Of a DNA stretch of 64,000 nt, positions 12,301 to 23,796 are shown one piece after another. A program made the translations under genes and the position numbers. The notes beneath the pieces were generated by a model that saw only the letters and a list, made by a program, of their open reading frames with translations, was not told the DNA's origin and did no database searches. Position 1 is the stretch's first letter. Every line of letters starts with the position of its first letter. This DNA is from Branchiostoma floridae (Eukaryota > Chordata > Leptocardii > Amphioxiformes > Branchiostomatidae), in contig NC_049992.1 of assembly GCF_000003815.2 (NCBI RefSeq), positions 7,110,344 to 7,174,343 on the forward strand, written 5' to 3'.

Positions 12301-15300
12301 ATACGCAGTAGGATTTCCTAGCATTTACAAAGGTTATTCAACACTCCCTTAGCAGTTAACTGCGTACAAAAAGACCGGTGTCTCCTATGGAAGCAAAATA
12401 CCACGGAAGCTTTATTGCTCAATGCTTTATCATGGCTTTTACGGAAAAGATCACCACTCACACTCCATGTGTTTGCCTCTCGTCCCTCTGCTTTGAAGTC
12501 GTAAGCCCGTTTGTGCCTCTGCGATTTCTGACTTATCGACTTGTTTGAAGCATTTTTTGTAGGCAGATCAATGGCTCTGGGAAACATTTTATGGTGTTAG
12601 GTGATCCATGGCCCGTGGCTTTGTTGGAGCAATAATGGTGGAAGTAGGGAGTATTAACATGCGGCTGAAACAAGGTATTTCCTCCGTTCTCAGATGTGCA
12701 GAGAGGGTAGAACTGCCCTTATGCATGGGTCAAATTTTTCAAACTGGGGACTGGCAAAAATAAAATGATGAAAAATAAAAATGTGTACCTAAAGATATCT
12801 GCAAATCGTGCCCATGACTCTTCTTTTTATGTTTGGTATAATTTGGTGTCTTTTCTATCACTCTTTTCATTCTGGAAAGCTGCCCGATTTTGCAGGCACA
12901 CGGTGAGGCAGGAGCTTATCATACTAAATGACCAGTCACACCTGACCTTTCCACATCTAGCTGAAAGTGTTATTGAAAGCTATCTAATAAGGATGCCCCT
13001 ACAGTGCTTGGTGGTAAGAAGGTCCACTCTACGATAGATCTAGGGACAAACAAATTGTTGCAGAACACCTCAATCCCGGGTTGATAACTCTGGTACGACT
13101 ATTTCTTGATCTTTTCTAAGCTGATATTTGATATTTGCATGCACAGTCTTGGAAGTGACTAGCCCAAAGCCTCATGACGTATTGGTCAGGAGTTCAAGCA
13201 CCAACCTTAATTTGTCGCTCAGCCAACTCGCTGGCTACTGGAAGCATTCCAGTTTTTTGGACCTGGTCATTTGTTTGAGTAGAGCCACATCTTAAACATG
13301 ATTGTTAAAAAACCTAGATTATGGATATCTAGGTAAACATAGCTGTACAAAACAATTATGATGTGTTATTCTTTGAGGTGGTTTACTGGTCATGTGATGC
13401 AAACAACAAATTACAAACAAAAATTTAACAAGAGTGGTAGCGAGGGATAGCAAAAAAACTTGAATCTGACTGTATTCATCCCCTAAGAGTTAACTGCTTT
13501 ACCATTTCATGTACGTTGTATGTATGTCCTCCCCTTCGACTATTTTCATGTTGATCTTACAGACTAGTTTAGTTTTGTCTTTTTTTTATGATAGAAGAAA
13601 CCAACAAAGTGAATTGGTTTGGCCTTACACGGAAGACACACAAATCTGTTCCTTGCCTTGAGGAAACTATTACTATCACAGGTGTTTGAATCACCTGTAA
13701 ACGTTATTGAGAAATGTTTGCAATAAAATTGAGCGATCTGAAAAGCTCAAGCCCATAACTAATACTAAATGGCCTGAGAATGATTTCTATCACATTTAGA
13801 GTTTTGTCGTAATTTTTGAGAATATTTTATAGTTCCAACACTGAGTTTATGATCATTCCCTTAGGCAAAGAGATTTTATGACAATGGAATTACATGTGCA
13901 CCTGTGCAAAAAATAAGAATTGATCTCTTTAGAGTAACTCATAACATTAAGCAGTTAGACATTAACTATTTTATGGTATGTATATGTCTTGCAAAAGCCT
14001 TTTAAGAATGTCTGAGGAAGTCTAATAATGTTGCATCTGTATTGTTTTAAACTAGTACCAGGCAGTTAACAAGTGCAGTTTTTTTTATGTGATTGTACAA
14101 GAAGCTCAACATATTGTCTTTAGCATCTTCGAAGCAAGTTACTCACTTAGAATGGACCATGAAAACAACCTGGCATTAAACGTTCTGGTTACTGACACAT
14201 TACCTCATATAACACCCACTATTGCTGTCAGTGGTGCTGAATTGGATATCCAACACCTAGCTTTTAACGAATAGCTGTTCCATCCCCACCTCACCTCTCG
14301 GTGCGACGTTCTTTGTTCCCATTATGTCCAAACCTGCTGGCCATTCATTTTCCTGCGGCAGTGTTAGGGGTTAATGGCGTGACAGATTGTCGTAAAGTGC
14401 GCGCCCCAACTTCAGTGCTACCTTCAGTCCAACCGAAGGTGTTCGATTGTAGGGGAGAGAGTCCCCAGCCGTAGATTCAAGCCCCCCTAAGCCACCCATC
14501 AAGCTCTGGTTTATGTTTCAATGCCGTTAACCCGGCCCTGCTTCGCTGTTTTGTGGCCCTCTGCGGCACGATTCTCGCCAACCTTCACACGTCTTTGATC
14601 CCGGAGAGCTCTGCGGAAGCTGGGGTTTTGCAGGTTATGTGCATCGTCATACAAACTGCAGAGAGGCCTAGATATGGGCAGTAATAAAGACATGGCTATA
14701 GCAGGTGTTTTAAGCATACAATTTTAAAGAAGCGGACGCAAAAAGACTGCATGAACAAGCTGAGATAGTTTCAAAGTTGATAGCCTTCTCCAATGCAAAA
14801 CCTGGCTGCAGAGATTGTTTCCAATATATGATATAGCAAAAATTTCTCAAAAAAGACTGCATAAACAGGCTGTCAGCATGAAATTTGAACGATATGTCTC
14901 AAAAGCGAGCCTGTAAAAGCTGTTATGTGATTTAATGTCATATTGTGTGTTTATGAAACTATGAATGAAAATGTGTATGACTCAGTTACAGCTATTGGGG
15001 AAAATGTGTAAGAAAAAAATCATATACAGTGAATGTTACATACACACGCATGCAGTTGTTATATTAAAATTGTTATGGAGGCCTTTTCAAAAATGTCTTG
15101 AACACCTATATATCAAAAGCGTGCATACCTTTGGATTGCTGATGCTGCGAAATCTGTTTGATTTTATAGAATGCATTTTTTTTTAAAGTGCAGTTCAATT
15201 GTATCTGGCAGAATTATGAGAGTTGTCATACTGGTTACAGTTGTGCCACTGTTTGATTTACACCTAGATACTTTCTAATCTTGAGATTGTGTATTTATGA

Positions 15301-15364
15301 CTGTCATCTTCACAACATAACATGAATCTATTTATTATTATATCAATCAAAGTTGTGATTGGAG
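9348..15364 (+). other. Eph intron sequence, no exon recognised
   Basis: About 6 kb with no recognised exon, RNA or intact transposon. A short AAG run occurs at about 10486-10505. Open frames are short, begin and end at random, and have no recognisable domains. A somewhat GC-richer patch at about 12320-12600 could be regulatory, but nothing in the sequence proves it. Confidence 0.55.
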
Positions 15365-15704
15365 CAGGGCTTTAGCCAGCTCGAATTTTTTTTCCGTCAG
15401 CCAATTACAATTGTCGCGAAAACCGCGAAAATTGATTAGAAGGACTGAACTGAGACCTTGAAAAACGGGTTTTAATGAGATTATCGTATGCGAAAGGGCG
15501 CCGACACACATTGTCAACAATCATAACAATAGCAAAACAAACAGTGTGTGGCCTTTACGGCCGTGGACGGCGTCCCCAAGCCGCCTGTAGCTTCCACCAA
15601 GGATTTTTGTCCGTCAAGGTTGACGGATTGGTTTTAAAATTTTTCCGTCAGACGCAGCAAATTTCCGTCAATTGACGGAAAAACGGACGCTGGCTAAACC
15701 CCTG
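15365..15704. mobile_element. hAT-type MITE with exact 8-bp target duplication
   Basis: Inverted ends read CAGGGSTTTAGCCAGC from both sides, and the element is flanked by the exact 8-bp direct repeat GATTGGAG (15357-15364 and 15705-15712). CAGGG-type termini with 8-bp duplications are the signature of the hAT superfamily. The interior holds several TCCGTCA / TGACGGA inverted words, including TCCGTCAATTGACGGA. It is 340 bp with no transposase, so non-autonomous. Confidence 0.92.
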
Positions 15705-16199
15705 GATTGGAGGGAAATGGGCGATAGCTTTCCAGAGGGGGCGGCGATGTTTAACTGATTTAACATACAATTTCTGCCATCAATTCAGCATGTTTGTAAT
15801 ACCCCTCAGAGCCAGTCTGTGTCAACTTGTTGTTTCAGGGCACTAGTCCTGCACAATGTCCTTCCCAGGCCATTTCAGCATAGGGGATCCCTACAGTGTG
15901 ATGTGGATCCCCTATGCTGTGATTTGGCCCCCATGCTGTGATTTTGGGCACTATGCTTTGGTTCAACCCGCAAAGGGAACTATTCTGTTGTTTTGTAACA
16001 AAGGTTAAAAATGTTGCTTTTTTTCACCAGTTTTGGCCCTTAAAATGCAGGAAAAGGTGTTTATCAGGTTTACAGCTTTAAAAAATTTCTGGGGGAGGAT
16101 TCCTCCAGACCCTTACAATCACATACAATGAGGCTTTCTTCTTCTTCTTGCATTTTGAGGCTAAAAGCTTCAACTTGCTGAAGACCTTTGTAGCCTATA

Positions 16200-16343
16200 C
16201 ACTCATTTTTCACTTGAGTGAAGTGAGGAAAGTCATGTAAAGTGCCTTTCCCAAGGGCACAAGATCGGTGACACAGCGGGGTTCAAACTCAGGACCATCT
16301 GGACCTGAGTCAAACGTGCTGCCGATTGCGCCATGCAGTCCCA
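16200..16343 (-). repeat. tRNA-derived SINE, reverse orientation
   Basis: Read on the - strand, the unit begins TGGGACTGCATGGCGCAATC (degenerate A box) and has a B box in GAGTTTGAACCCCG. It continues into the GTGCCCTTGGGAAAGGCACT segment often seen downstream of the tRNA-like head in invertebrate SINEs. Box spacing is right for RNA polymerase III promoters. It is a fossil copy, not a tRNA gene, because the anticodon arm and acceptor stem do not pair properly. Confidence 0.7.
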
Positions 16344-19300
16344 CTTTGCTTTGCTGCACTAAGATGTACCCCTTGGCTGTGAAAAAATCCTAGGGAACAC
16401 TGCCTACATGTTTGAGAGCTGCCTATTGCTTCAAGTTAAAGGCTAAATACAGCAAAATTACACAAATGATTGGATACACCAAATTGAATATGAATTCAAT
16501 GGCTCTCTGATTAGAAAAATAAAGCATAATGCCAAACTGAAAAATTCACATGAAAAGAAAGTCAGAGTGGAAAAGCCTATACCTCTACATGTATACACAG
16601 TTTTAGGGAGTTATTATCTTAGTCAGATAAAAAAAATTATCTTAGCTCCTTGTTTTCATCCTGTCCTCTTGCTAATTTTTCCCCAAAAAGAGAGAATCAA
16701 GAAAAGAAATCGATATGCTAAAGTATGCAATGAACTGTTCACAAAGTTATGTTAGGTCAAATCTACTCTATTTTGTTCCACGTACAGTTTTGTACCTGTA
16801 TGTATTGTCTAGTAAAAGACCTTCTAGTTTGAAAGTAAGTTACAGACATTGCAGGATTTGTAATGCTGATAGATAGTTTTACAAGTTGGATTTAAAAACA
16901 CCAGGACCTGTATTTTAGCCTTGTGACTCTGAGGTTCCCCACAGGTTTTGCTTGAGTTGACATTTCCTCTAATAAGTCCCAAGCGGCAATATCGCAGACA
17001 GGCCCCACGGAAACACCGACAAAACCACACCGCAAACTTGATTAGTCCCTGCCTCGGAATCACAGTTAACACAGAAGGGAAATGTTCATTATTCTGTTAT
17101 ATGACGTTTGGGACATTAAGGGTCGTAAAAGGATATCTTTCATTAACATACGGTTGGTTTAATGGGTCCCCAGCTAGTTTTTTTTCTCATCAGCGACAGG
17201 AATTAACTCTGACCTGTAAGAGAGGAGCTCGCAAATCATCTGTTTGAGTATGACGGGAAGAGGGGAGGTGTTGCTAGGTTCCTTATCCTCTTTACTGCAG
17301 GATTCATCTATACCAAAATCTACCATAGAATCCAGAGAAGTGAAAAACATTTCGAGAGCTTTTAGTCCTAAGTCCTTCTGCCCACAAGGAGTTAGCTCAG
17401 TAAACTCAGGAGATGCACTTCTGCTTGGATGATTGACCTTAATATCTTAAAAATATTATTCGATCAGTAATATAAGCTTAGCAATACCAGTGTTGCCAAG
17501 TGTTTGTTGTTTGAAAATGTAATATAGAATGCAGGCAAAAGTACAATCTTAGGTTCCAGCTGTGTATTAAGTCACCTGAAAATGCTATTTCTACTCAACT
17601 GTTGGCAAAAAGGAGTTGAATTTTAGACAGCGATGTATAAATACTTACAAAACATGTTGCAGTACATTTAAAGATAGATGTTTTGTCATACTTCAATACT
17701 AGCGGTTATTGAATTTGTTTAGATTCTGCAGTTCTTTCATCATAACAGCAAAATAGTGCTGCCTCAGCATATTCTCAACAGAAATAATGGGGCAAGAATT
17801 ACGACCTCATAGTGGAATATAAAGAGCAATGCACTTACATAAGGGAAACCAATCAACAAACCAGTTTATGAGAAAGGAAACACCCACATCCAGACCATCA
17901 TTTACACAGCCATTAAAGATGGCAGAGAATGTTACACTAGAGACTTGTTGGACAAAATGCCATCAGAAGACGAGACTGTGGACACATGTTGCTCGGAGCA
18001 CCCGCGACACTCTGTAATAGTTCGTGGGCACGCACGTGGAAACATATCGCCACATCTGTAACCCAACACCATTGAAAGCGGCGGATATCAATAACCATTG
18101 CCTGGTTGCTTGTAACCGATACGCTGCAGTATTAATAAAGTAGTCGAAGGCATTTTGCCAAGTTGCCTACCTGTAAGCAATGATCATTTGTCATAGCAGC
18201 CAGGCATTATGCATTCTGTCACTCAGTTTGATCCATTTTTTCACAAGCAGAGTTTGCAAACTTTGACGCTGTTGCAAGAGTGATTTAAAGTTTTATTCCA
18301 TTGATGTCTCTGTTTATGGTTTTATTACCACTCTAGTTTTACAACTAATGAACGATTAATGAAGTTAGAGCAGAAATGTCTGATTACATTGATGTGTGGT
18401 AGGGTAACAAGCCTTAAAGGACTACTAAGGATGTCCAAGTGCAATAAATGATGTAATGATTTATGATATATGTTAGCATAGGGCATAAGCATAGTACAAA
18501 ATAGGCCACCTCTCTAATGGGTTATCTTTTTGTTAAATATAAACAAGCTGTTAAATACAAACAATACTGGCCAGGGGTAAAATTAGCTTAGCCTAGTGCT
18601 TCGAAAGGGGAAAAGAGGATTAGGTCATTCAAGTGAGTCAGTTTTATGCTAGTTATATTTTTAGTACATTATTTGCTCTTTTTTGTGTGTGTGTGTGTGG
18701 GGGGGGGGGTTCTAACTATCATGACATATCCTTTCCTTAGTGTGTTGGGATGTTTTCAGTTCCAACATGTTAGAGGAGAATTTATTCTATATAATTGTAC
18801 GAAAAGAGCAGTCTTGATAAAAAGGTTCTATGATTTTTTCCCCTTCCCTTGCTGTCTCACACACACATCACATACACTATAAATATATATATAGTGGTGA
18901 AAGTAATCAAAGGCGATGTGCTAAAACTCATATCAGACGCCTGCAATATGTCGAAAGTTATGTTTTTATTGCTACGTCCTCTCACATTCAAGGCTTCTGC
19001 TATGATATTGTTGCAATTTTCCCAGCCACCATTAAGACGAAACGCAATGTTCACCTTCAGTGTGACGGAGTATATGTCCAAGCCTTTATGGGTAATGTCC
19101 CATATGCTAGCGTATGTTATAGATATAAATGACACTGACACCTCTGCATAAGAGCCTGCGTATGGAAGCAATATTTCCACTAACAGATTTATCGTGCACT
19201 TTAGGAGGCCGGTATCAACGCTTCGCGTTGGTTATTGGCCCATTCTAGCTTCCCATATTGTTGTAAATGTGTGAAATCTATCATGGCAGGATCGAGGACC

Positions 19301-20940
19301 TATTTTGTTGGTTGCATTTCGGCGTAGACTTTATGGGCAGTCACTAGAGTTTTGAAAAGTTCACATGACTAAGGATATATTCAGGAACGGCCTTATCATC
19401 AATGTTAGTTTGTTGGTTTGAGGAAAGTTTGTGTAGGTAATAATTCCACATCTTTTTCTTTAACATATTGAGAAAATCATACATGGAGGGCACATCATAT
19501 TATACAAAGTATATCTACAACCTTTTGGAATTCATTTTTGTATGGTATAAACATTTTATTGTTTTATCATTGAAAAAATAATGTTTGTACAGGAAAATTC
19601 TATTGGAACAGATGAAAAAAATTGTTTCCAAAATGCAAAATCACTCATTCCTCCAGTCATGAATGGGGATATTGTGCAGGTTTGAAAAGCAAGCTTGAAA
19701 TTGAGATTTCTGAAATGAACAAAGACATCAGACGTTCCCATGCTTGTCATTTCACCACAGATTGGGTTTGATTTTCCCCGTGAGGACCACCATTACCCTA
19801 AATTGGTGTCATTTCTTTACCATTAGCCCCTGCATCAAAGGGAAACAAACAGAAAAGGAATTGCTCATCAGCAAATAGAATTCTGGCATAGACTTAGCCA
19901 ACTACCATCATCGAAGTGGTGCTATTTAGAGGGAGGCTTGCCGCCATTGTGATTTCTTGCTTTCAAGCATTCCCCAAGCCGGGAGAACTATTATTAGAGC
20001 AATAAAGGAGTCGATGGTGGGGAATCGTAGTCTCATTGGGCAATGGCAGGAAGCAAGCATGATTTTCTACCAATTTGGAGTTATGAATACTGATATTTCT
20101 AAGGGAGTCATACTGTGTTGCCCCTGTTAGGGTTATGAATAGGAAGTGCTCTATACATGTTGAATGAAAGAAAGACAAGGTTTATATTTAAAAAAACATC
20201 TTGCATCTTAAAAAATCGACAAAGCCTACTTTTTTTTTACCTTTGTTGTCCTAATTCCGGATAATAAACTTATGGCAAGTATAGAAATCTGAGGGAAGCA
20301 TGAGAGAATGTTGCAAAAGCTTGTTGCATAACAAATCCTAAAATCTCATCTTGGTGAATTTTCGCTGTCATAACTTGAATGTAAAAAATCAGACAAAGAG
20401 TAAAAAAGAGAGATTAAGTTACATTGGCATTTAGAGCTTGTTTGGTATTGTAAAACACTGTATTGTTTTGTTTCTGCCCAACAAAGGTTATTCCCTCGCC
20501 CCTCATCTTCCTTAGATCGTTAAGGAGCTCAGGTGTGAGTTTCTTTAAGGAAGGGGGTGCTGCTCCTTTGGGTGATATAACTGTGACTTATTTGGGTCAT
20601 TAATAGCCATATATTAGAGGCAGGCATTTCACTTTCAGTGTGGGAACTTCCTTTATTCAGAGAGCAATTCTGAGTTAAAGATTTATCTTCATTGTAAAGA
20701 AAGCTTTAACTCTGTCCCTGGTGCTGAAAACCTTAGCTGTTGTTGCAACTTTAGAAATGCAGAGCTATTCTGACATAATTATGGCTGTTGTAATTTATAT
20801 GCCTGTCTTAGAATGTGGACAACAGCATGAAATCGATTTCAGCACTGTTGAAAGATCAATGATGAAGAAAGGGGAAGAATATGTATTGTTCCTGAATCCT
20901 GATGCTGAATTGCCATCAACTTAAGGGGTGGCTTTTTTAT
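16344..20940 (+). other. Eph intron sequence, no exon recognised
   Basis: No exon or intact mobile element recognised. A (TG)n run followed by a G run lies at about 18683-18710, with a further AT run near 18880. Open frames of up to 107 codons at 18830-19180 overlap one another in different frames and have no domain resemblance. A large part is ordinary AT-rich amphioxus-like intron. Confidence 0.55.
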
Positions 20941-21108
20941 AATAAGTTTTTTTTTTTTTTTTTATTCACATTTCTTTAAAGAGGATGAGACGGAAAGCAG
21001 ACCCTGCTTATCGAGGTCTTCTCCTCATGTACATAAACAAAATAAGGACACACATACAATGTACAGGACTACAAAACGCTAAATAACAAAGTCAAGAGAT
21101 AATGATAA

Positions 21109-21350
21109 CGACATGAAATAAAACAACAAGGAATCAAATAACAAAGTGACGTGTAGCTGGCATACAAACTTAGAAGTAATCAAATAAGGTTATAAATCAA
21201 CTTAAACAACCTGTCTATTGAACACAAGACATAACGACATGAAAATAAACAAGGAATCAAATAACAGAGTGACATATGGCTGATAAACAAACTTAGAAAT
21301 GATAATCAAATAAGGTTCAACTGAAACGATCTGTCTGTTTGATAAACTTA
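21109..21350. repeat. Tandem duplication in the LINE 3' UTR
   Basis: A segment of about 128 bp containing GACATGAAA, AACAAGGAATCAAATAACA, AACTTAGAAAT and CAAATAAGGTT occurs twice in tandem (about 21109-21236 and 21237-21350) between the ORF2 end and the A-rich tail. Such short 3'-UTR duplications are common in CR1/L2-like elements. Confidence 0.75.
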
Positions 21351-21891
21351 AACACAACATCAAATAAATGACAGTTCTGAATGGTAGATAGTACTGGGTT
21401 TCCCCTGAGTAAGGTTGAACATAAAATATTTTCAGTGGTGTGTCTTGGGTCAAATGGTAAGATAGTGGTTAAAGATGACAACATATCAAGTCTTGCATCA
21501 TTGTATAGAGGACAGTGTAGAAAATAATGTATAGTTGATTCGTTAGGGTGGCCACATTTACACATAGGACTATTTACACATTTATGTTGGAACAGGTGGA
21601 AATTCAACTGACCGAAGTTAAGTCTAAGTCTAGTGAGATGGATTGCTGGGTATCTGGACCATGCGAGAAGTGCAGGTGGGTAGGAGGTCTATAGAAAAAA
21701 GACTCCAACTCATTTTTGAAGCTAGTAACAGAGGGAGATACTCTGGTAGTGAGCGGTAGTTGATTCCATGAAAGAACAGAGGAAGGTAAGAATGATCTCC
21801 TGTACTTCTCAGTTCTAGAAGGAATTTGGATATAATTTTGATTAGCACGAAGGCTGTATGTAGTGCGGTCACAGATCTGGGGTGGAATAAT

Positions 21892-22156
21892 NNNNNNNNN
21901 NNNNNNNNNNNNNNNNNNNNNNNNNNNNNNNNNNNNNNNNNNNNNNNNNNNNNNNNNNNNNNNNNNNNNNNNNNNNNNNNNNNNNNNNNNNNNNNNNNNN
22001 NNNNNNNNNNNNNNNNNNNNNNNNNNNNNNNNNNNNNNNNNNNNNNNNNNNNNNNNNNNNNNNNNNNNNNNNNNNNNNNNNNNNNNNNNNNNNNNNNNNN
22101 NNNNNNNNNNNNNNNNNNNNNNNNNNNNNNNNNNNNNNNNNNNNNNNNNNNNNNNN
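21892..22156. other. Assembly gap (run of N)
   Basis: 265 undetermined bases fall inside the LINE remnant. The reading frame differs on either side of the gap, so its true length is unknown. Any open frame crossing it is not reliable. Confidence 0.99.
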
Positions 22157-22779
22157 AGTGTTTGCCTCGGAGCAAATCTTGAATTCTCTTTAGTAAATTT
22201 GTCGTTTTCATGCCATAAGTTGTAATAATTGAAACATGTAATGACCATGATAATTTTGGCGTAAGATGTAGGCCGAGGTGTTTATGAGAGGATACGCCAG
22301 TCAACCGAATACCCATAAAATACAGTAATAATAAGTTCACTGCAGGCCAATGTGAAGGCTTTTGCTATTAATGTGGAACACAGTGAGGATATTGCACATG
22401 ATTTATTCAGATGTAGATGCATACTGTCATTGAAACTTAAATCAGAAGAAGCTAGACTGAAGTTGAACACAAAAGAAAACCAAAAACTAAAATCAAGAGA
22501 TGATAGACTGAAGTGGAATGTCAAAGAAAAGTGGATCCACAGAAACGGACTTTACAACAGAACTTAACAACAGAGCTCAAAGATGTGCCTGTTGTGATGT
22601 AGGATTTTACCATGGTCAATATTGACTGATGTATACATAGATCATGTGTGTGTGTGTGTATTTGTGGTGTGTTTGCCTGGGTACAAGCATGCATTCGTGT
22701 CTCAGTATGTGTTTGTATGTCATCAACAAACATGAAAAACCAAGCAACCTGCCAACCAATTTTTTTTTAATCATCCAAC

Positions 22780-23030
22780 TGACCAATGGCTATGCAAACA
22801 TTTCTTTCACAGTTAAGGTAAAACTGACCAGACAGTGGTTTTGCAAGTTAACTGATGGACTCCTGATAATTTTTGAATGGTAGCAACAGGACAAATATGA
22901 AAAAAAAAACTTATCTATCAAACTGACCAATACCTATGCAAACATTTCTCCCAGTGGAGACAAAACTGGCCAAACAACAGTGGTTTTGGCAAATAACTGA
23001 CAGAGTGTAGTAGGTATTGGCAGCAGGACA
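22780..23030. repeat. Two-copy tandem duplication
   Basis: The series ACTGACCAAT, CTATGCAAACATTTCT, CAGTGGTTTTG and CAGGACAAA occurs twice in the same order and spacing (about 22780-22895 and 22920-23030), with moderate divergence. No function is visible. Confidence 0.7.
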
Positions 23031-23480
23031 AACTGGATACAAACTACCAATCTACTGTACTTTGAATTTGCTTACTTTCACAGTAGGAGGGGAAAGGATG
23101 TTTTGACTATGTTTTCAGTAGTTGTACATTTATAAGGTATTATTACAAGGGAAATGCATAGTTGTGGTCTCATAATGTGGTGGGAAAAACAGTTAAAGAA
23201 AACCGCTGCAAACAAGATTTGCAGTACCAAGTCTACAGAGGCAGTTAACTGACAGATCCGACGTGAAAGCTGGCTGCACGACAAAACAGGAAACATCAAG
23301 GACAGTAGATTAGATAGACCCTTGCCTAGCCAGAATTTGTCAGGGGAGACACAATCTACTTTGAAATGCCAAGGGTACAAGAGTGAACAAGTATTGTAAT
23401 TACAGTTGTGACAGAAACATTGGCAGTCAGTTGGGGGATGGGGGTGGTGGTGTTTGTAGCTTTTGGTACAAAGTCTTGAG

Positions 23481-23696
23481 CAGTGCTGTCTCCAATTTTT
23501 ACAATGTGTTATGTCCCACTTGTTTTGGCAAGCCCATATTGTTGATTTTGTTGTTAAATCTGCAGTTCAAGCAAAGTTTTCATCAATTTCATGTCTTGAA
23601 GTTTAGATTTTTTTGCAGATGGGGTAGAATTTGTGTCCAACTCCACAGGAAACTTTCTGTACTGGTATGGAGGGATGAGACCTTGAGACAGCCCTG
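23481..23696. mobile_element. hAT-type MITE with exact 8-bp target duplication, second family
   Basis: The ends CAGTGCTGTCTCC and the complement of CAGGGCTGTCTCAAG form an imperfect inverted repeat. The exact direct repeat GTCTTGAG lies at 23473-23480 and 23697-23704. Length is 216 bp with no ORF. A diverged relative is seen at 38317. Confidence 0.9.
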
Positions 23697-23737
23697 GTCT
23701 TGAGACCCATTTTTGGAGGGCATTAGGGTGGAAATTA

Positions 23738-23796
23738 TTTGGTTTCATAAGTGAAGGGAAGACTTAGAATGTCTTCCCTTCACTTATGAAACCAAA
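23738..23796. repeat. Perfect 26-bp stem hairpin, 7-nt loop
   Basis: TTTGGTTTCATAAGTGAAGG at the start of the left arm and its continuation are exactly matched by the inverted copy at 23771-23796, with loop TTAGAAT. The stem is AT-rich at its base and is followed by an A/T-rich run. It may be a small foldback remnant, a recent palindromic duplication or a structured RNA element; the sequence alone does not decide. Confidence 0.9.

Larger units (their letters stand above)
20944..22330 (-). pseudogene. 5'-truncated, frameshifted LINE (non-LTR retrotransposon) ORF2 end
   Basis: Read right to left, fragments match the C-terminal part of a non-LTR reverse transcriptase ORF: GVSSHKHLGLHLTPKLSW (thumb region, near 22270), then SLRANQNYIQIPSRTEKYRRS and SFLPSSVLSWNQLP (near 21750-21860), then a terminal zinc-knuckle-like CKCGHPNESTIHYFLHCPLY (near 21500-21550). 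The fragments lie in more than one frame, so the copy is frameshifted, and an assembly gap interrupts it. The 3' end has an A-rich tail (T run at about 20947 on +). The catalytic RT core is absent through 5' truncation. The style resembles CR1/L2-clade elements; the exact clade is not certain. Confidence 0.8.

Noticed and set aside
13140-13260. B-box-like GAGTTCAAGCACC suggesting another SINE
   Set aside because: No convincing A box at the right distance and no tail; too weak to report.
22352-22567. 71-codon charged open frame (LKSEEARLKLNTKENQKLKS-like)
   Set aside because: It contains a small imperfect repeat and is lysine/glutamate rich, but there is no splice context, no family match and it abuts LINE debris. 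Not supported as a gene.
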